The notes under the pieces were generated by a model that was not told the origin of the DNA, searched no databases, and was given only the letters and a program-made list of their open reading frames with translations. Both the position numbers and the translations under genes were made by a program. 64,000 nucleotides of DNA from Chaunax sp. Z400 (taxonomy: Eukaryota > Chordata > Actinopteri > Lophiiformes > Chaunacidae). This document shows, piece by piece, positions 14,284 to 27,900 of the stretch; position 1 is the stretch's first letter; each line of letters starts with the position of its first letter. The stretch is taken from assembly GCA_037577475.1 (NCBI GenBank), contig CM075184.1, positions 32,319,594 to 32,383,593 on the forward strand, written 5' to 3'.

Positions 14284-17200
14284 TCCCTTAAGGACACCCT
14301 GCATTATGTGATGCAGTCCAGGGTCAAGGTTTCCCTGACATCAACCAAGAACTAAGGTCTACCGCCGTCCTGTCAATGTCAGAATATGTCGTATTTCTAC
14401 CTTAATATGTCTAAAAATGACTAAACCTTTGTGTCCGTCTCATCTTCAAATTAATTAAATTACCACTGATGTTATCCAAATCTAGAAGAATACAGTTTTT
14501 CTTCACCTTCAATGGTTGTTCAGTGAAAAATGAACACCAAAATAGTTCAGTCAACATTTGCATGATGCCACGAGTCTATTATAGCAAGTTTTTAAAATGT
14601 TGTTTGTAGATAGATGTGGGAGATGAAGACACAATGGTGGACATCGCAGTATTTATAACACTGTGATGTCGATCAACACATTATCTTGGATATCAATATG
14701 GTGGAAAAATGAGGCCTAATGTTGAAAGTAATGTCATAAAATGTTGAAGTCATGTTGGTTCCACTGAACTGAATTGTTTTACTGCAGCCTAATCATGAGG
14801 TTTTGACCGTCCTCTGACCGTCTCCATATTTGTTGTTGTTGAAACTGTTGGAAGCTTCACTGCCCTGCTGCGGATTTATCGATGTCAATGTAAAGGACTA
14901 AAGGACGGGCCTTAAGCTGGTTTGCCGTCTGCTGCAGAAGAGGAAAACATGAAGTACAGTAAAACTGTAAACAGAAATAGATAGAGAGGCTTCCTTTACT
15001 TTAATTCATTTTTGTTCTCATTTGGAACCATAAAGCTTCCATTTTATAAGATTTTTAAATTAACTGTTTTGATTCTGGCAGTAGCATTTGTTTGAATGTA
15101 AGTTCTAAATAAAAGAAAATGATCAAATGTGATTAAGTGTGGTACTGCATGGTTATTTTAAATATTTTTCTTTATTTCAATTTACAGAACAATTACTGTA
15201 TCGTGATATATGGCATTACAATGACATGGAATTAACATGCTGTGTGAGATTTTGGTCATATCACAAAGATAAAACAAGACAACCGTAGCTGTATCTACTA
15301 TATGAGCTCTAAATATCTAAATATCTACAGTCTGGGAGTTTAAATTCTGCTATTACTGGTCATAACCCACATGACTTCAGTTGCACCTATAGAAAACATG
15401 TTCCTCTAGCGGGTTGAAAAAAAAGAGAAGTGATTGGAACATGAAGACCATTAACCATGAAAAGACATGTTGGCTCTTGAATTGGGACCTTGGTCAGCTG
15501 AGGAATGTTAACACTATGTTGTTTTTGTCAAGTTAAGAGTGAATACTGCTGGTTTAGGAACCACTCCTTATGATCAGTCACCTCGGCCCCTTCATCACAT
15601 CCAGCACTCCAACAAAACAAAAAAACTTTTCCACATCCTACCGACATTTATTCATGCCTGATATAACTCAGAATTGTTTCAAAATCAAAGTATTAGTCGT
15701 GTGCTTTTCAGAGTGAATTTTAAGTACATTTGTTACTGCAGTGTAGGTTTTCTTTCCAGTCTTATAGCCAGGCCTTTGTGAGCATATTTATCAAAACCTA
15801 AATGAAATTAGATCAAATCAAATTCTAATACTCTAATAAACAGAATGAACAGAAGCCCATGTTTCCTCTCTATGCACGTGTTTCTCTCATGCTGTTAGCA
15901 GGTTTACTGGCCAGGCATTGGGTGGCTTAATCACATTATGGTCATATGTGACAAACTGGCATTTAGTGTCAGATCAGGGATAAGAAAAAGGGTTGGTTAC
16001 CAGAAGTGAGCGGTAGCTAGCAATGGATGAAATATCGTGGATTCGTATAAAAGCCCATATATTAAGAAGAACTGGGAGCGAGAAAGAGCTGACGGCCTAT
16101 TAATGGAACAAAACACCAAGTTTTGAGTGCACCAGTAGTGAAATCCATCCATCCATGTGACATTATTGTCTCACATTACAGTGGACGTCGTTCTGTCGAC
16201 AATAAGTTTGACATTCTTTGCATATCCCTCCATCGGACAAACTACACAACACACATTGATACATAGCTTGGGGGGTAATTCTATGCAGCCATTATAGAAA
16301 GATGTCTGAACTACAGCCACCATTTTAAAGAGGCCAGGCATGCTGGAACAAGAAGGGTTAATGGCTGTAGAGTGGGGGGATGGACGGCATTGATTGCTCA
16401 GGATGTTGACAGCACTTCTTCCAATTTGATAGTGGGGCTGTTATTAGATGAAGAGGCTTGTTTTTAATAAAAGCATCATGTGATTTACCTTCACTCCAAG
16501 TAGGAGGGAAGGGGCTCAAATAGCAGCCATTGATTGGAGGAAATATTGTGTTAAGACTCACTTTGGAAATGATCTCAATCATCTCGAGATAATAGATCAG
16601 GAGGAAAAAAGTGGATCAAGTTAATTTTCACATACTTTGAAAAAGAGGTCAGCAGCCAATTGCGTGCTATATACAGCATTGAACCTGCAATTTTCACTAT
16701 AGATAACAAGCTGGATGACTGTGGCTGGTGGGATGGCAGGAAAAAAAAAAGTGACACCATGGCTCATTTTGGAGTAGATCTGAAAACAGTTGTTGTTGTT
16801 GTGCAGCAGGCGAGTTTGATCCTGTGGACGAAACAAAGCCTAATAATGAAGACAGGCACTTGTATCTGCCATATTAAAGCCCTGTTACCCCCTGAGCCAT
16901 GCCTCCTACCCCTTTCTTTTCCGCTCCGAGCTACCGTCATGTCTCTCTGTGTCCCACCCTGCACAGCTCCACACTGCAGACCAAGTCCCCTGGGCCACAG
17001 TCATTGAACAGGAGGTCCAAATCAATAGCCCTGGATGTGCAAACACAGGGAAGCCCCCCCCCGCCTCCGGACGCAATCTCACAGCTCACGTCAATACTCA
17101 TCATCCTCAGTCATCTGCCGCTACGCAAGGGAAACTGAGATGAGGGCAGGAATCTCAGCTCGCAGGGTGACCTAACCCTGTATCTCCGACAAGGCATCCT

Positions 17201-20200
17201 AACTCTGACTAGCACCGTGAAGGTTTCCATGGCAAACTGTCATCAAATTGCAGTTTTCTACCAAAAAAAAAAAAAGGGTAAACAGCCACACCCATCGCCA
17301 ATTAAAACAAAATACATGCAAACAAGGAAAATCTCTATAGCAACCCCAGGCAGTAAAATCAGGAGCAACAAAATGTGTGTGCGCTCTGTGTGTCTGTGAG
17401 CTCTGCCAGAATAGACACAAAAAGGGGAGGGAGACTTTTGTGAAATTCACCAACATTCCTGTACACCAGTAACAGGGCCTCACAATAACAGGAGAGCCCC
17501 TCTCATCCCACAGGTACTCTTAACATCTCATTCCCGCACTAATCTTTTTTAGCCAAATTGCTGCCTGTCAAAACAGTTCAGCGAGGGAAATCTCTTAAAC
17601 AGACACAGCAGCAGTAATTTAATCACAATCAAGTCCTCCAACAGAAATCTGGATCACAGCCAACAATAGTGATAAATGGCAAGCAAGTCAGAGAAGAGGC
17701 AACACGCATGCGCAGGGATTTAAATTTCTTATTTTGTACATTTGAGTAAAAGAAAAACCCATGAAAACTACTCTTGGTGCAGGTTCTTCTTTTTATAAAA
17801 AGTAAACAAAGAGACAGAGACAGATACAGGTTTTTTAAGGCATTTGCTGCACTAGACCTGTGATTAAAGCAGATAGATATTACAGGAGAACATAAGCCCT
17901 GATTCCTTTAGTTGAAGTCAATCTGCAAAATTGCCCACATGCTCTCACCGAAAGCGAATCGCCTTGCCTCTCAGCATGCATGTAAAAACCAACATTGTGG
18001 GGGGGCGGCAAATTCTAATCCAAATCAAATAATTGAGGCCTTGATCCCACAGCAGGATGCCGGGAATCATTTATAGTGCCTCTTTCCAATGGGGAGGGGG
18101 CTGATGGGTGTTGGGAGCGGGGGCCGAGCAGATCGCGTTCTTCATCTGCTAACTACTGTAAAGGATCTGATGGTGGGCCGCCTCCAACTAATGGTAATTC
18201 CATGTGCGACAACAGGGGAAGTAAATCTCACTGCCACTTGGAAGCATATGGTAGAGTTCCAGAACACGAGTAGGACTGTCAGAAAAATAAGTGTTGGTTT
18301 TTCTCAACTATTGTTATTCTGAATTATATAGTCTCTGATTGGACTTCAATGTGCTTCTTTTTTCTTCTCTGCTCCAGTCTGGGAAAAAAAAGAAGAAGAA
18401 AAAAGTTCGACTGCCTGGTGTTTAGTTTCTTGAACTTATAATTATTATTTTTAAATGTAGATCTCCCCCTTGTGTGTCCTCTATGTGTTGTATGTTTTTT
18501 TTTATTTTTGTGTATGTATATTCACAAATGTGCAATAAAGTTTTGTAAAAAAAAATATATATATATATGGTAGAGTTCCTACTTACTAATAGATAAGTTG
18601 ACCAGCAAGTCTGGTTTGCTCTCATTAAGGATTATTATAGAGCAAACCAGCATGTCTGCCTCAGAGTGTCCAGTCATGTTTCTAGCTTGAAGAAATTTCT
18701 GTCTTTTTGAGGGAACAAACAAAGTGGCAGGGACAAGGGGCTAAACGTCCAGGGGCAGAACGTGTAGCTACCTGCCCAGGCCTCAGCAGAGCTAAGCAGG
18801 CCACTGAAAAACAGACCTCCAGGCAAGACCACCCCCTCCCTCCATTAATCACTCCAATTACAAAGATGAAAAAGAAACAGAGGGAAAAAAGATAGGGGGT
18901 GTCACAGAGAGAAAGAGAGGATGAAAATAGGCAGGCAGACAGACGTGCAGAAGAAAAACGTTGACGCTGATCAACACCGCTGTTTCAAATCAGCGCTTCT
19001 ATGTCTGAGAGAAAGGAGTGGATTTGCATTTCGTCCCTGAGTAAACTTGTCTGTTAGTGACCAGCAAGTCTGGTTTGTCAAATAAAGTGACTGCATTTGT
19101 TCAGCTCCAAGCTTTTCACCAAGACACCACATTCCACAGGCAGAGGCCCCATCCCCCATTACACTAGCTGGCCCCTTTCGATGCCTCACACAAATGCAAC
19201 GTTTATAGGCTGGTGTGGCCAGAAGTTCACACTCATTGGTTCAAAGACCCTTTCACAGGCAGAGCAAACATTTTAGTGAATCACATCTGTGCCACCACAT
19301 ACAGTACTTCTCCAGTTAACCCTTTCCTGTAGTGCTTCAGGCCCACAAGAAACTAGACCTTAGAGACCAGATTTTCCAACTAAACTATGCACAGGGCCCC
19401 CTCAGTGCCTCCTCACTGGTAATTTGATTTGAAGATATTAAGTTGGCTGCAAAGTGCACAGTGACAGACATTATGATGTCTACAATATGCATAGCACTTA
19501 TATCACAAAACATGTAACTTTTTATTTTCTCACCGCGCATTGAATCTTTTTTTTTTAATTGTAATTTCTGGGGGGCCCTTGAAATCAGTGCTGCTTTGAG
19601 CAAAAAAGTTTTTACTGCTGCATTCATGTCAAAGCTGCTATTCACGGTTTTCTTCTGGGTTAAAAGCTTTGGCTAAAAATACCTTGCATATCTCACATCT
19701 TTCAAAGAGCAAGCATCCACTTCACCCCCATGCTAATGGCAGCTGGAGAATCACACAGACCTGATAGGCTTTTATATACATCCTCATTATACTGGCAGCG
19801 CCGGGAACTTGATACATTCACAATCAAGAAAAAAAAGCTTCACTACTATTAGTGCACATCACATCTAATTACATGTGAAATGACAGAGGTCACAACGCCT
19901 GCAGTCAGATGGGTAAATGACTTCTTTGTGTGGTGTATGGTCGAAGTAATATGGGGGGGGGCTAGAAGCTAGTCCCGTTACGCTTTCCTCCATCAGAGAA
20001 GTTAGTGTTATGACTACCTCTCTAAATCTGCGGTATCAAATGTTGAAACCATAAGCACAATTCACAGCTTTCTGTATAGTCTAATCGATAGGGAACGATT
20101 ACTCTGCTCAGAGCCAGAGGTATCTGGTTCCTCTCAGCTAGTGTTAAGTGTGCAGGGGCATTCCACCTCTGACAGACCAGGACCCCCCCCCCCAAGGGAC

Positions 20201-23200
20201 CCACACGCTGGGATGGTGCAGCCCGTCACGCATCTGGAGCTCATCTCCAAGGGGCCGACAAGCCACTACATCTCTACTGGATGATCCTAAGACAGCAGAG
20301 AAACCAATTTGGTATGAAACTCATGGTTAGCGTTGGAATCACTGAAGCCAAATTTAAAAAAACAAACTTCAGTTCACTGTGATTGCTGTCAAAACAAAAT
20401 CATGTAATCATTATGCAATCACTATAGCCAGCAAGTTCACTCATTTAACCGTTGTTGTTTGTTTTTTTTGCTAGTTCAAGAACTCACAATTTTTGACTAG
20501 TTTGAAAATGATATTTTGTAACTCAACGATGTTCTTCTATGTGACCTGCCAACTAATTATTATATGGCACAATGTAATGGATGCTAACTATGCTTGTATC
20601 ACATCAGAGGCTAGCGGTAGCTAATTTGCGGAGTTAACAACCTCTGTTCAATATTACAAAGGACATTTTGTACATTGTTACAACAGACAAATTACACAAA
20701 GTCTTGGTATTTTATATCTGTAAGTCCTGGATAGCGTGTTGACAATCCATATGAAATGAAATAGTTATAAGTGTGGTTATGTTTTAATGACGATAAAAAT
20801 CAAACTAACAAAGGTCTTTGTCAAAAGGAAAAATAAAATGTTCAGATCTCATGTCAGAACAGGAATATGGTTTTAAAGAATCTGGAGCAATGCTAAAAGA
20901 AGTACAGTGAAGCGCTTACTGCCGTCACCTTTTACTGCTATATGGTGCTTTAACTGTCGCATACAATGACAGGCCAATTCTGAAAATTGTGGGTTGATAT
21001 ATTTTTGATCAATTCTTAACTTCCTTAACCATGTTTACAAACAAAAATGTTATATACTCAAGTCAAACGAGCCAATTTAAGAGGAAATATCGATTGGCAG
21101 GTAAATTATTATGCAAGACTGACATATATAAGATCAGATCAAATAAAACTGTGACGATCCCCTCATGGAAAATGGGTTATTGCAGCATCACGGGATATGA
21201 TATAGATAACAGAGCAAACAGATTGTCCTGAATTGAACGGCAACAAAAGCACAAACCAATAAATGCAAAGACGTACATTTTCCAATAACAGATTTATAGG
21301 TAAGCAGATGTTATCAGAGTACATGGTTTAATCATTCTCTCTTATTTGAATTGACGGCAGCTCCTATGGTGCACAGCTATACTTCAGCACTGAAGAATGT
21401 CTTTCCGACTAATCTAATTTGTCCTGACATTTTTATGTCTGCTCACTCATGGATAGTGGATATACATTACTTAATGTTAACTGTCTCCTAATGCATTAGA
21501 TTTTGCTCCAATGTTATGCTATCAATCCTTCAATAAATGTGGCAAGTGCTTTTTTTATTTTTTATTTTTTTCAAACAAATGCTCTGACCTACACATCGTC
21601 GCTGCGCTGAAAGCACGGAGCTTCCTCAGGTTTTCTAATCACATTTATTTAGGGCAGGAAAACCTGAGATGTCTTTGTTTGACCAGATGGCTTGCTAATC
21701 AAGGCTGGCTCCGCTGGGGGGGGGGGGGGGGGTTGGTGGATCCCAAATCTGCCACAAACATTATTGAACCATGTTCCACATTAATATGCTGATGTTTGTT
21801 AGAAAAGAGCCTTGTGAGTCGATAACCGATACGTACATTTCTGACAGAGGGAATAACAGTCAGTACCTGCTTTAAGTTGAGATGAGGGAAGGTAAGATTA
21901 GATTTCTGTTATAAAATAAAAAAATACAAAAAGAAAAAGAAAAAGAAAAAAAAAGAAATACCCTCCATCTCACTGAAGGAACGATGGAGCAACATTTCTG
22001 ATAACCTCCTCAACCTACAACATATAGTTCTTATAATAACCTACATTCACGGTAGTGCCTGTTGTTAATAATTCAATTTTCTGTGCCACTCTTTAATCAT
22101 TTACTAACATCGCTTTTGAAATTATTGACTGCAGTTGACATGGTCCATAGTACTATTCACAGCGTGATTGTCTATTAACCAGATCAGCTACAGGTCAGAA
22201 AGTGTGTTTTTTTTAGTTTTTAGTTTTTTCATTATTTAATGATTCAATACAAGCTTTTCAAGACAAGTGGTGGATCCAGCAAATTGTGTGCTAATCTAAT
22301 TATTTCACTTTCTCAATAAAAATTATCAAATACTTTTAATTCTATAACAATTAATATTGTATATAAACAGATAATAAAATGAAGAGCCCAGTCTGAAGTA
22401 TTTCTTTTATGTTGATTTAATGCACATTAGCGTGCCTGATTTTTAATTTCTATCCCTCAAAATATGACAATAAAAAAACAAAACGTCTGACTGTTGGTTT
22501 AGCTTCTTTAAACTTAATACTTTATGTAAATATTCCAACACACAAAGCACATATGTAGTTAAGAAACTTTTGGATCCAGAAGATTTGGCTCTTGTGTAAA
22601 TCAATCACTATATTACAAAGAGGACTTTGCTCATGTTAGTGGGAATAATGTTTTTTTCCCCCCCACATGAAGCAGTGTGTACAATGGCACCACATCCAGG
22701 ATCACTAGCTCATGTTTTTGATGTACACGCTTACAGTTTGTTTCTGGTGATGACTGTGATTCAGGAAGTCAGCATCTTTGGAGGATGCCCAGCCCTGTAG
22801 AATGTAAATGTTGGAAGCTGAGCTGTGAACACATTGCCTTTAGTGTAATGTGACGGTTCCTGGGCAGCAGCCAAGAGGTTTTTTTTCTTCCTTCCTCCTC
22901 TGGTGGTAACTCCCTCTTACATGCACATGATTACACTCAGCTTGTATTTGAAAACTTGGCAGACACAACTTGGCCACATGCTACTGTAAACTACATGAGA
23001 TTTTTGGCAGGCCGCACAATGACTCTGCAGGCTGAAAAGCCGGGGCAGACACGAGAGGAAAGCCTCCAGCACCTTTTTTCATGTCGTTCTCCTCTGCCAA
23101 GCCCTATAGAAGGTCCCAGTCAGCTTAGCTTATGTGTTTACCAGAGGGCCTTGACACAGTGGCCCAGTTAACACCTGCAGGCAGGTCGACACCAGCTTGG

Positions 23201-24857
23201 AGCTCAGCCAAAGCAATCGCAGGAGACAGCTAAGAAAACCACTAACAATATACAACTCTCACTCCACACCCCTAAATGCCTGGCCCTGTCTACAAGCTGC
23301 AAAGCCCTGATGTGACACAGCCTACACTTAACTGCAAACAATTGTTGGAAAAAACACTACCTAGTACATCTTCAACATTTTCAATTTGATGAATAGCAAC
23401 AACATTAAGTCCAATCCATAAACAACCTGCACCCCATTAATAAATACCATAAACTAGAGCTAGGCAATATGACGTCAAATTAATACCACAATTATTTCCT
23501 TCCTTTGAATTGGTGAACAATGATTATTTTATCTACTTTTCTGGCACTGCAAGAAGGACGGACACTGTATTCTTTCTAGGTTTAATCTTCTCTCATTTAG
23601 CCCTATTTACACAGCCCTGCTCAAAGTGTGCTTTTATTCTGCCCCAGCTGTTATGTATAAACGAAATGAAGCCATAATGGGGTGTGGGTCTGTGTTGCTC
23701 TGCCTCTGAGATGGCAGCAGAGCTAGTGACAGAGATGAATCGAACATCTATATAAACACGAGACAGGCTGGACACGCGTGTTAAGTTTTGACAAAGTATT
23801 TATGTGTGCAGCCCCACAACCAGAGGACTTGGAGCTAATAGCGGCAGCTAGCAGCAGTTAGCGGCTAACTCAAAGAGTTAGAGATCAGCCCCCACAATTG
23901 ATACAACATCAGATTCAAATGAAGCTGATTTGTTCTTCTCTATAATTAGTTAAACTGACTTTAAAACACAAACAGATGTGTATCCTCACAGAAAACACCT
24001 CCTGGGTCTCATTTGAGTTCATGTCAACAGTGAACACATCAGCTGTGAGCACAGTGCTAAAGCTTTGGGTCTGTCCTGTAGGTCCTGTGGAGCGCCACTG
24101 CTTCAGCCCTGAATGTCATGAGCCTAGCCCCACGTCTGGTCCTCAGAGCTGGTGGTTTATGTAACATTGTCAGACTAAATGTAGAAGGTCAGAGGGAGGG
24201 GGGGAATGTGGAGCGGACATATTGTTAGCTGGGAGTTTGCGCTCGTGTCGTACATGCTGCTCTGCAGGCACCTTCGTTTTGAGAGACTGACGTTAGCTGG
24301 ACAGGGTGGAGGCACGTGGCTGAACCTGACGTAGTATTTTCTTTTTAAGGAAAGATCGTGAACCCATGCATTGGGAAAGTATTAACCGAATTTCGGATAA
24401 TTGCCCAGCCGTACTGTAAACTTCATTAAATGACTCCACCAATAATTATACCTACATAATAGTACACAATACTACTCCTCACTTGCTTTGTCTTTTGTTC
24501 ATTACAGCCCTTATCTGGATAGGATGGAGAGATGTCTGATTACTCTGCTGTCAGCCTCCTATTCTAACACACTAAGCACATAAAATCCAAAAGCTTAAAC
24601 TTGATAAATTGTAGCAAAATATCACAGAACACAGAAAATAAAACCAACAAAGTTACAACAAGACAAACCACAGTAAACGGTCATGTTACCGAATTCATCA
24701 GTGTGTTGGACATCGATACTTTTTTTGGTATCAAAAGACTAACAAGTTAAATACACAGTGCATAACAGACCACACATGCTACAAGGACAACAGTCACATA
24801 CTGTGCCAAGGGTCACTGCAACATACAGGGTGACCAGCAATCTGTATACGTGTGTAC

Positions 24858-24949
<92 letters not shown>

Positions 24950-27900
24950 TATACTGAATGAAGTCAGCCTATATAAAACTCAAGGAGACTTTGCTCAATA
25001 GTGTCATATGACCTTGGATCTATTTCTGCAGCTGCCAAAGGGGTTGGTGGACGTCTTTGTTTCATTTGGCTATTCCCCCTTTCTGTGTTTGCCTTCATTA
25101 AAGAGCAGGTGTTGAGATATGCTGAGTAGGAGTGGCTGTAAAGGACGAATGGAACCAGCAAGGGTGTAGGGGGGGGGGCTTGTGGCTTCACTACTGACTG
25201 ATCAAATTACAGCAGGCATCAGTAGCTCAGTTTCCATTAGAAGCAAGGAAGTCAACCCTCCAGGGTCAATTTGGGAAAAAGAAGTGTGACAACTCTAATG
25301 GACACGAACCATTTGCATTTAAATGTGAGAATTTTAGCCTTTCATTTCAATCACATAGAGACTAGCAGTGTGGCCCTCAGTGACAATGTGCATGAGAGGG
25401 TCATCCAAGGAGTCATTTGCATGATGTTTGCAGGAGCGACGAGTGCAGCTGAAAGGTAAGATACCTCATATACAAAAGGCAAACGGCCTTGCAGGTACAT
25501 TTGGCAGTCAATATGAAACGGGTCCATTGAGAGAAGCACAACATACTTTCCTCCCTTATTGCTGCACCTCCCTCCTTTACTGCATGTGAGGTGGCATCTG
25601 AAATACTGAACACTCAAGACTTCAAGGGGCACAGCTTTATGTTCGCATTTCCCACAATGAAAAACACTCAAACATATGGTTAATAAAAGCACAAAGGAAA
25701 AGGAGTATTTCAACATCACAAAAGCTAATCGTTATGGCAGAATGGATTCTTCCAATTACTGCTCTGTTGGCCCAGGCCGTGGTGTGACAGGAATGGACCC
25801 ACCAAGAGAAGCGTCCTCATGTCTGCCAGCAGCAGATGTGCCCTTTGGGACACAGACAAATAAAAAAAAGTGTTTCTTCCTGCTCCGGAGGGTCCTCCCA
25901 TCCAGCTCCTCCCATTCAGGCCCTTCAGCTTTTCTTTTACAGCCCCTGTGACACTGAGTGAAATGAATTGAAAGATCACCAATCAGAGACCTGACTACAA
26001 CACGGACACCCCCCCACCCCCCACCCCCATCAAACCCCCTGTCTCTTGTTGGGAGCCCCTGGTGGGAATGTTCACTGTTTGAAGAGTTAACTCTTTAATT
26101 CCGTCTGGAATGTTTCCTCTGGGTGGGGCAGTGTAGTGTGTTGAGCCAGACTACTACCCCTCTTCTCCTTCCCCAGCAGCCCCCCCACCCCCCTTCATCT
26201 CCCTACTAAATTCAATACCTCTATTTCTGGGAAGGGGAAACATCCACACTTGGCTGTTAAGAGCAGGTCAGCACAAAATGAAACGTGGTCTATGCCAGCA
26301 TGATTACACCTTGACCACACCACAGATTTTCAAATAAATCTGAAACTTACATTAGCGTGTGAATGATTTCCCTCCAGCACAGACTATTTGAAGAGGCCAT
26401 TTAATAGATGTTTGCCTTCCACAAGAATGTATCAAAAATCACAGGAAATAGTTAAAATCTCAGTGTAAGACGTTCATGTGACTTGAGCCAGCAGCCTTGG
26501 ATTTGAGCCCATAAACAACTGTCACCAAACAGAACTGTCACACACCTGTGTGATACTGGAAATGATCAATTTATCCATATTCATATTTAGTGGCTGTCAA
26601 AAAGTCAACAGTTTATTTGAAATAGGAGGCCAAAAACAAGCATTTTTTTCAAATGAATATATCATAATGTGTTTGTCAAACAGCCCATAGACTAGAATAT
26701 TTGGATAAATATTGTGATGATGAATTTCAAAGTTTTAAGAACGAAACTGTTAACTTCATTTGACCTCTAATATGTGACTATTTTTACATACAAAGGGACA
26801 TTTAAATTGAGTTCCAATGTTCCAATATTCCACTGGAAACTGGAAATGCATTATATAATTACACAGCACTAATTGTGCAGTTGTAGGCCCTGATTTGTTT
26901 CCATCCTGACACGGCCATAAAAGCCAGGCTACTTTATGCACAGAAGAGCATCCATTAGAAAAATGCCTTTAAAAAAAAGGCAATCCAGAGCTAAAAGCCC
27001 AACTGCAGTCATCTGAGTGTCAAGGCCAGCTGTTAATGAGGCAAAACAAGGATCAGACAGCATTGAACTACAAACATACACTGGAAAAACAAACAAAACA
27101 AAGAAAAAAACCCGGAGCAACGCACGACATAAAAGAATGTGTAAAAACCTTACTTCAGTCCTGGAATACCAAAAATCAGCCTTGTGAAAGATTGTTTAGC
27201 ACTTAGTAAAGTCATTTTTAACACAAAGTGCTTTTATTTGTCAATGAATTTACCAGGTGGATCACTTAAAGCATTTTCAACAGTAGAATTAATTGAAGTG
27301 ATTCAGGCAAGAATATAAATGCATTTAAACACAAGCAATAAAATGTAAATGTCGATTCTGTTTGTTCTCAGTAAACAGTGCAAGAAGACGTCTCTTTCTG
27401 GTTGAACAAATCTATGACTGAAGGAATGAACACACAAATAACACGTTAGCTGCAGGTTAGCCACGACGTTGAGAGGAGTTTCGACCCAGTGAGCAAAAAG
27501 TCAGACACCTTCGGCCAGCTTAATCTGTCCTGAGATCAGTGTTGTAGCCAAGGAAGCAAATTTAGAAATTAGGTTAGCCAAATTAGTGGCCGGGCCATTC
27601 ATCACAAATGCCACTAGTAACATCATTTTGGAGTCATTAAGTCATCCAGATGACAAAGAACCCAGTGAGGAATTAAATCCATTTATAACTGAAACGAAAT
27701 AGAAAAATTGAAAGTTGTTTGATTCTCCTTAAGGTGACATGTGAGCGTGAAACAAATGACAAAACATTCATTGTCATGTGAATGCAGCGTTATCAGCGTT
27801 CACATCAGAAATGAACAGACGGGGGTTGAGGTTTTCAATTCCCCATGTATCTCGTCAGTTTGAGCATGACCAAGACCATAGAAGTCTCACACATCCAAGT

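Noticed and set aside
24859..24946. Tandem array considered as a CRISPR-like or satellite structure
   Set aside because: It is a simple dinucleotide repeat. No spaced direct repeats of CRISPR type occur in the window, and the organism is a vertebrate.
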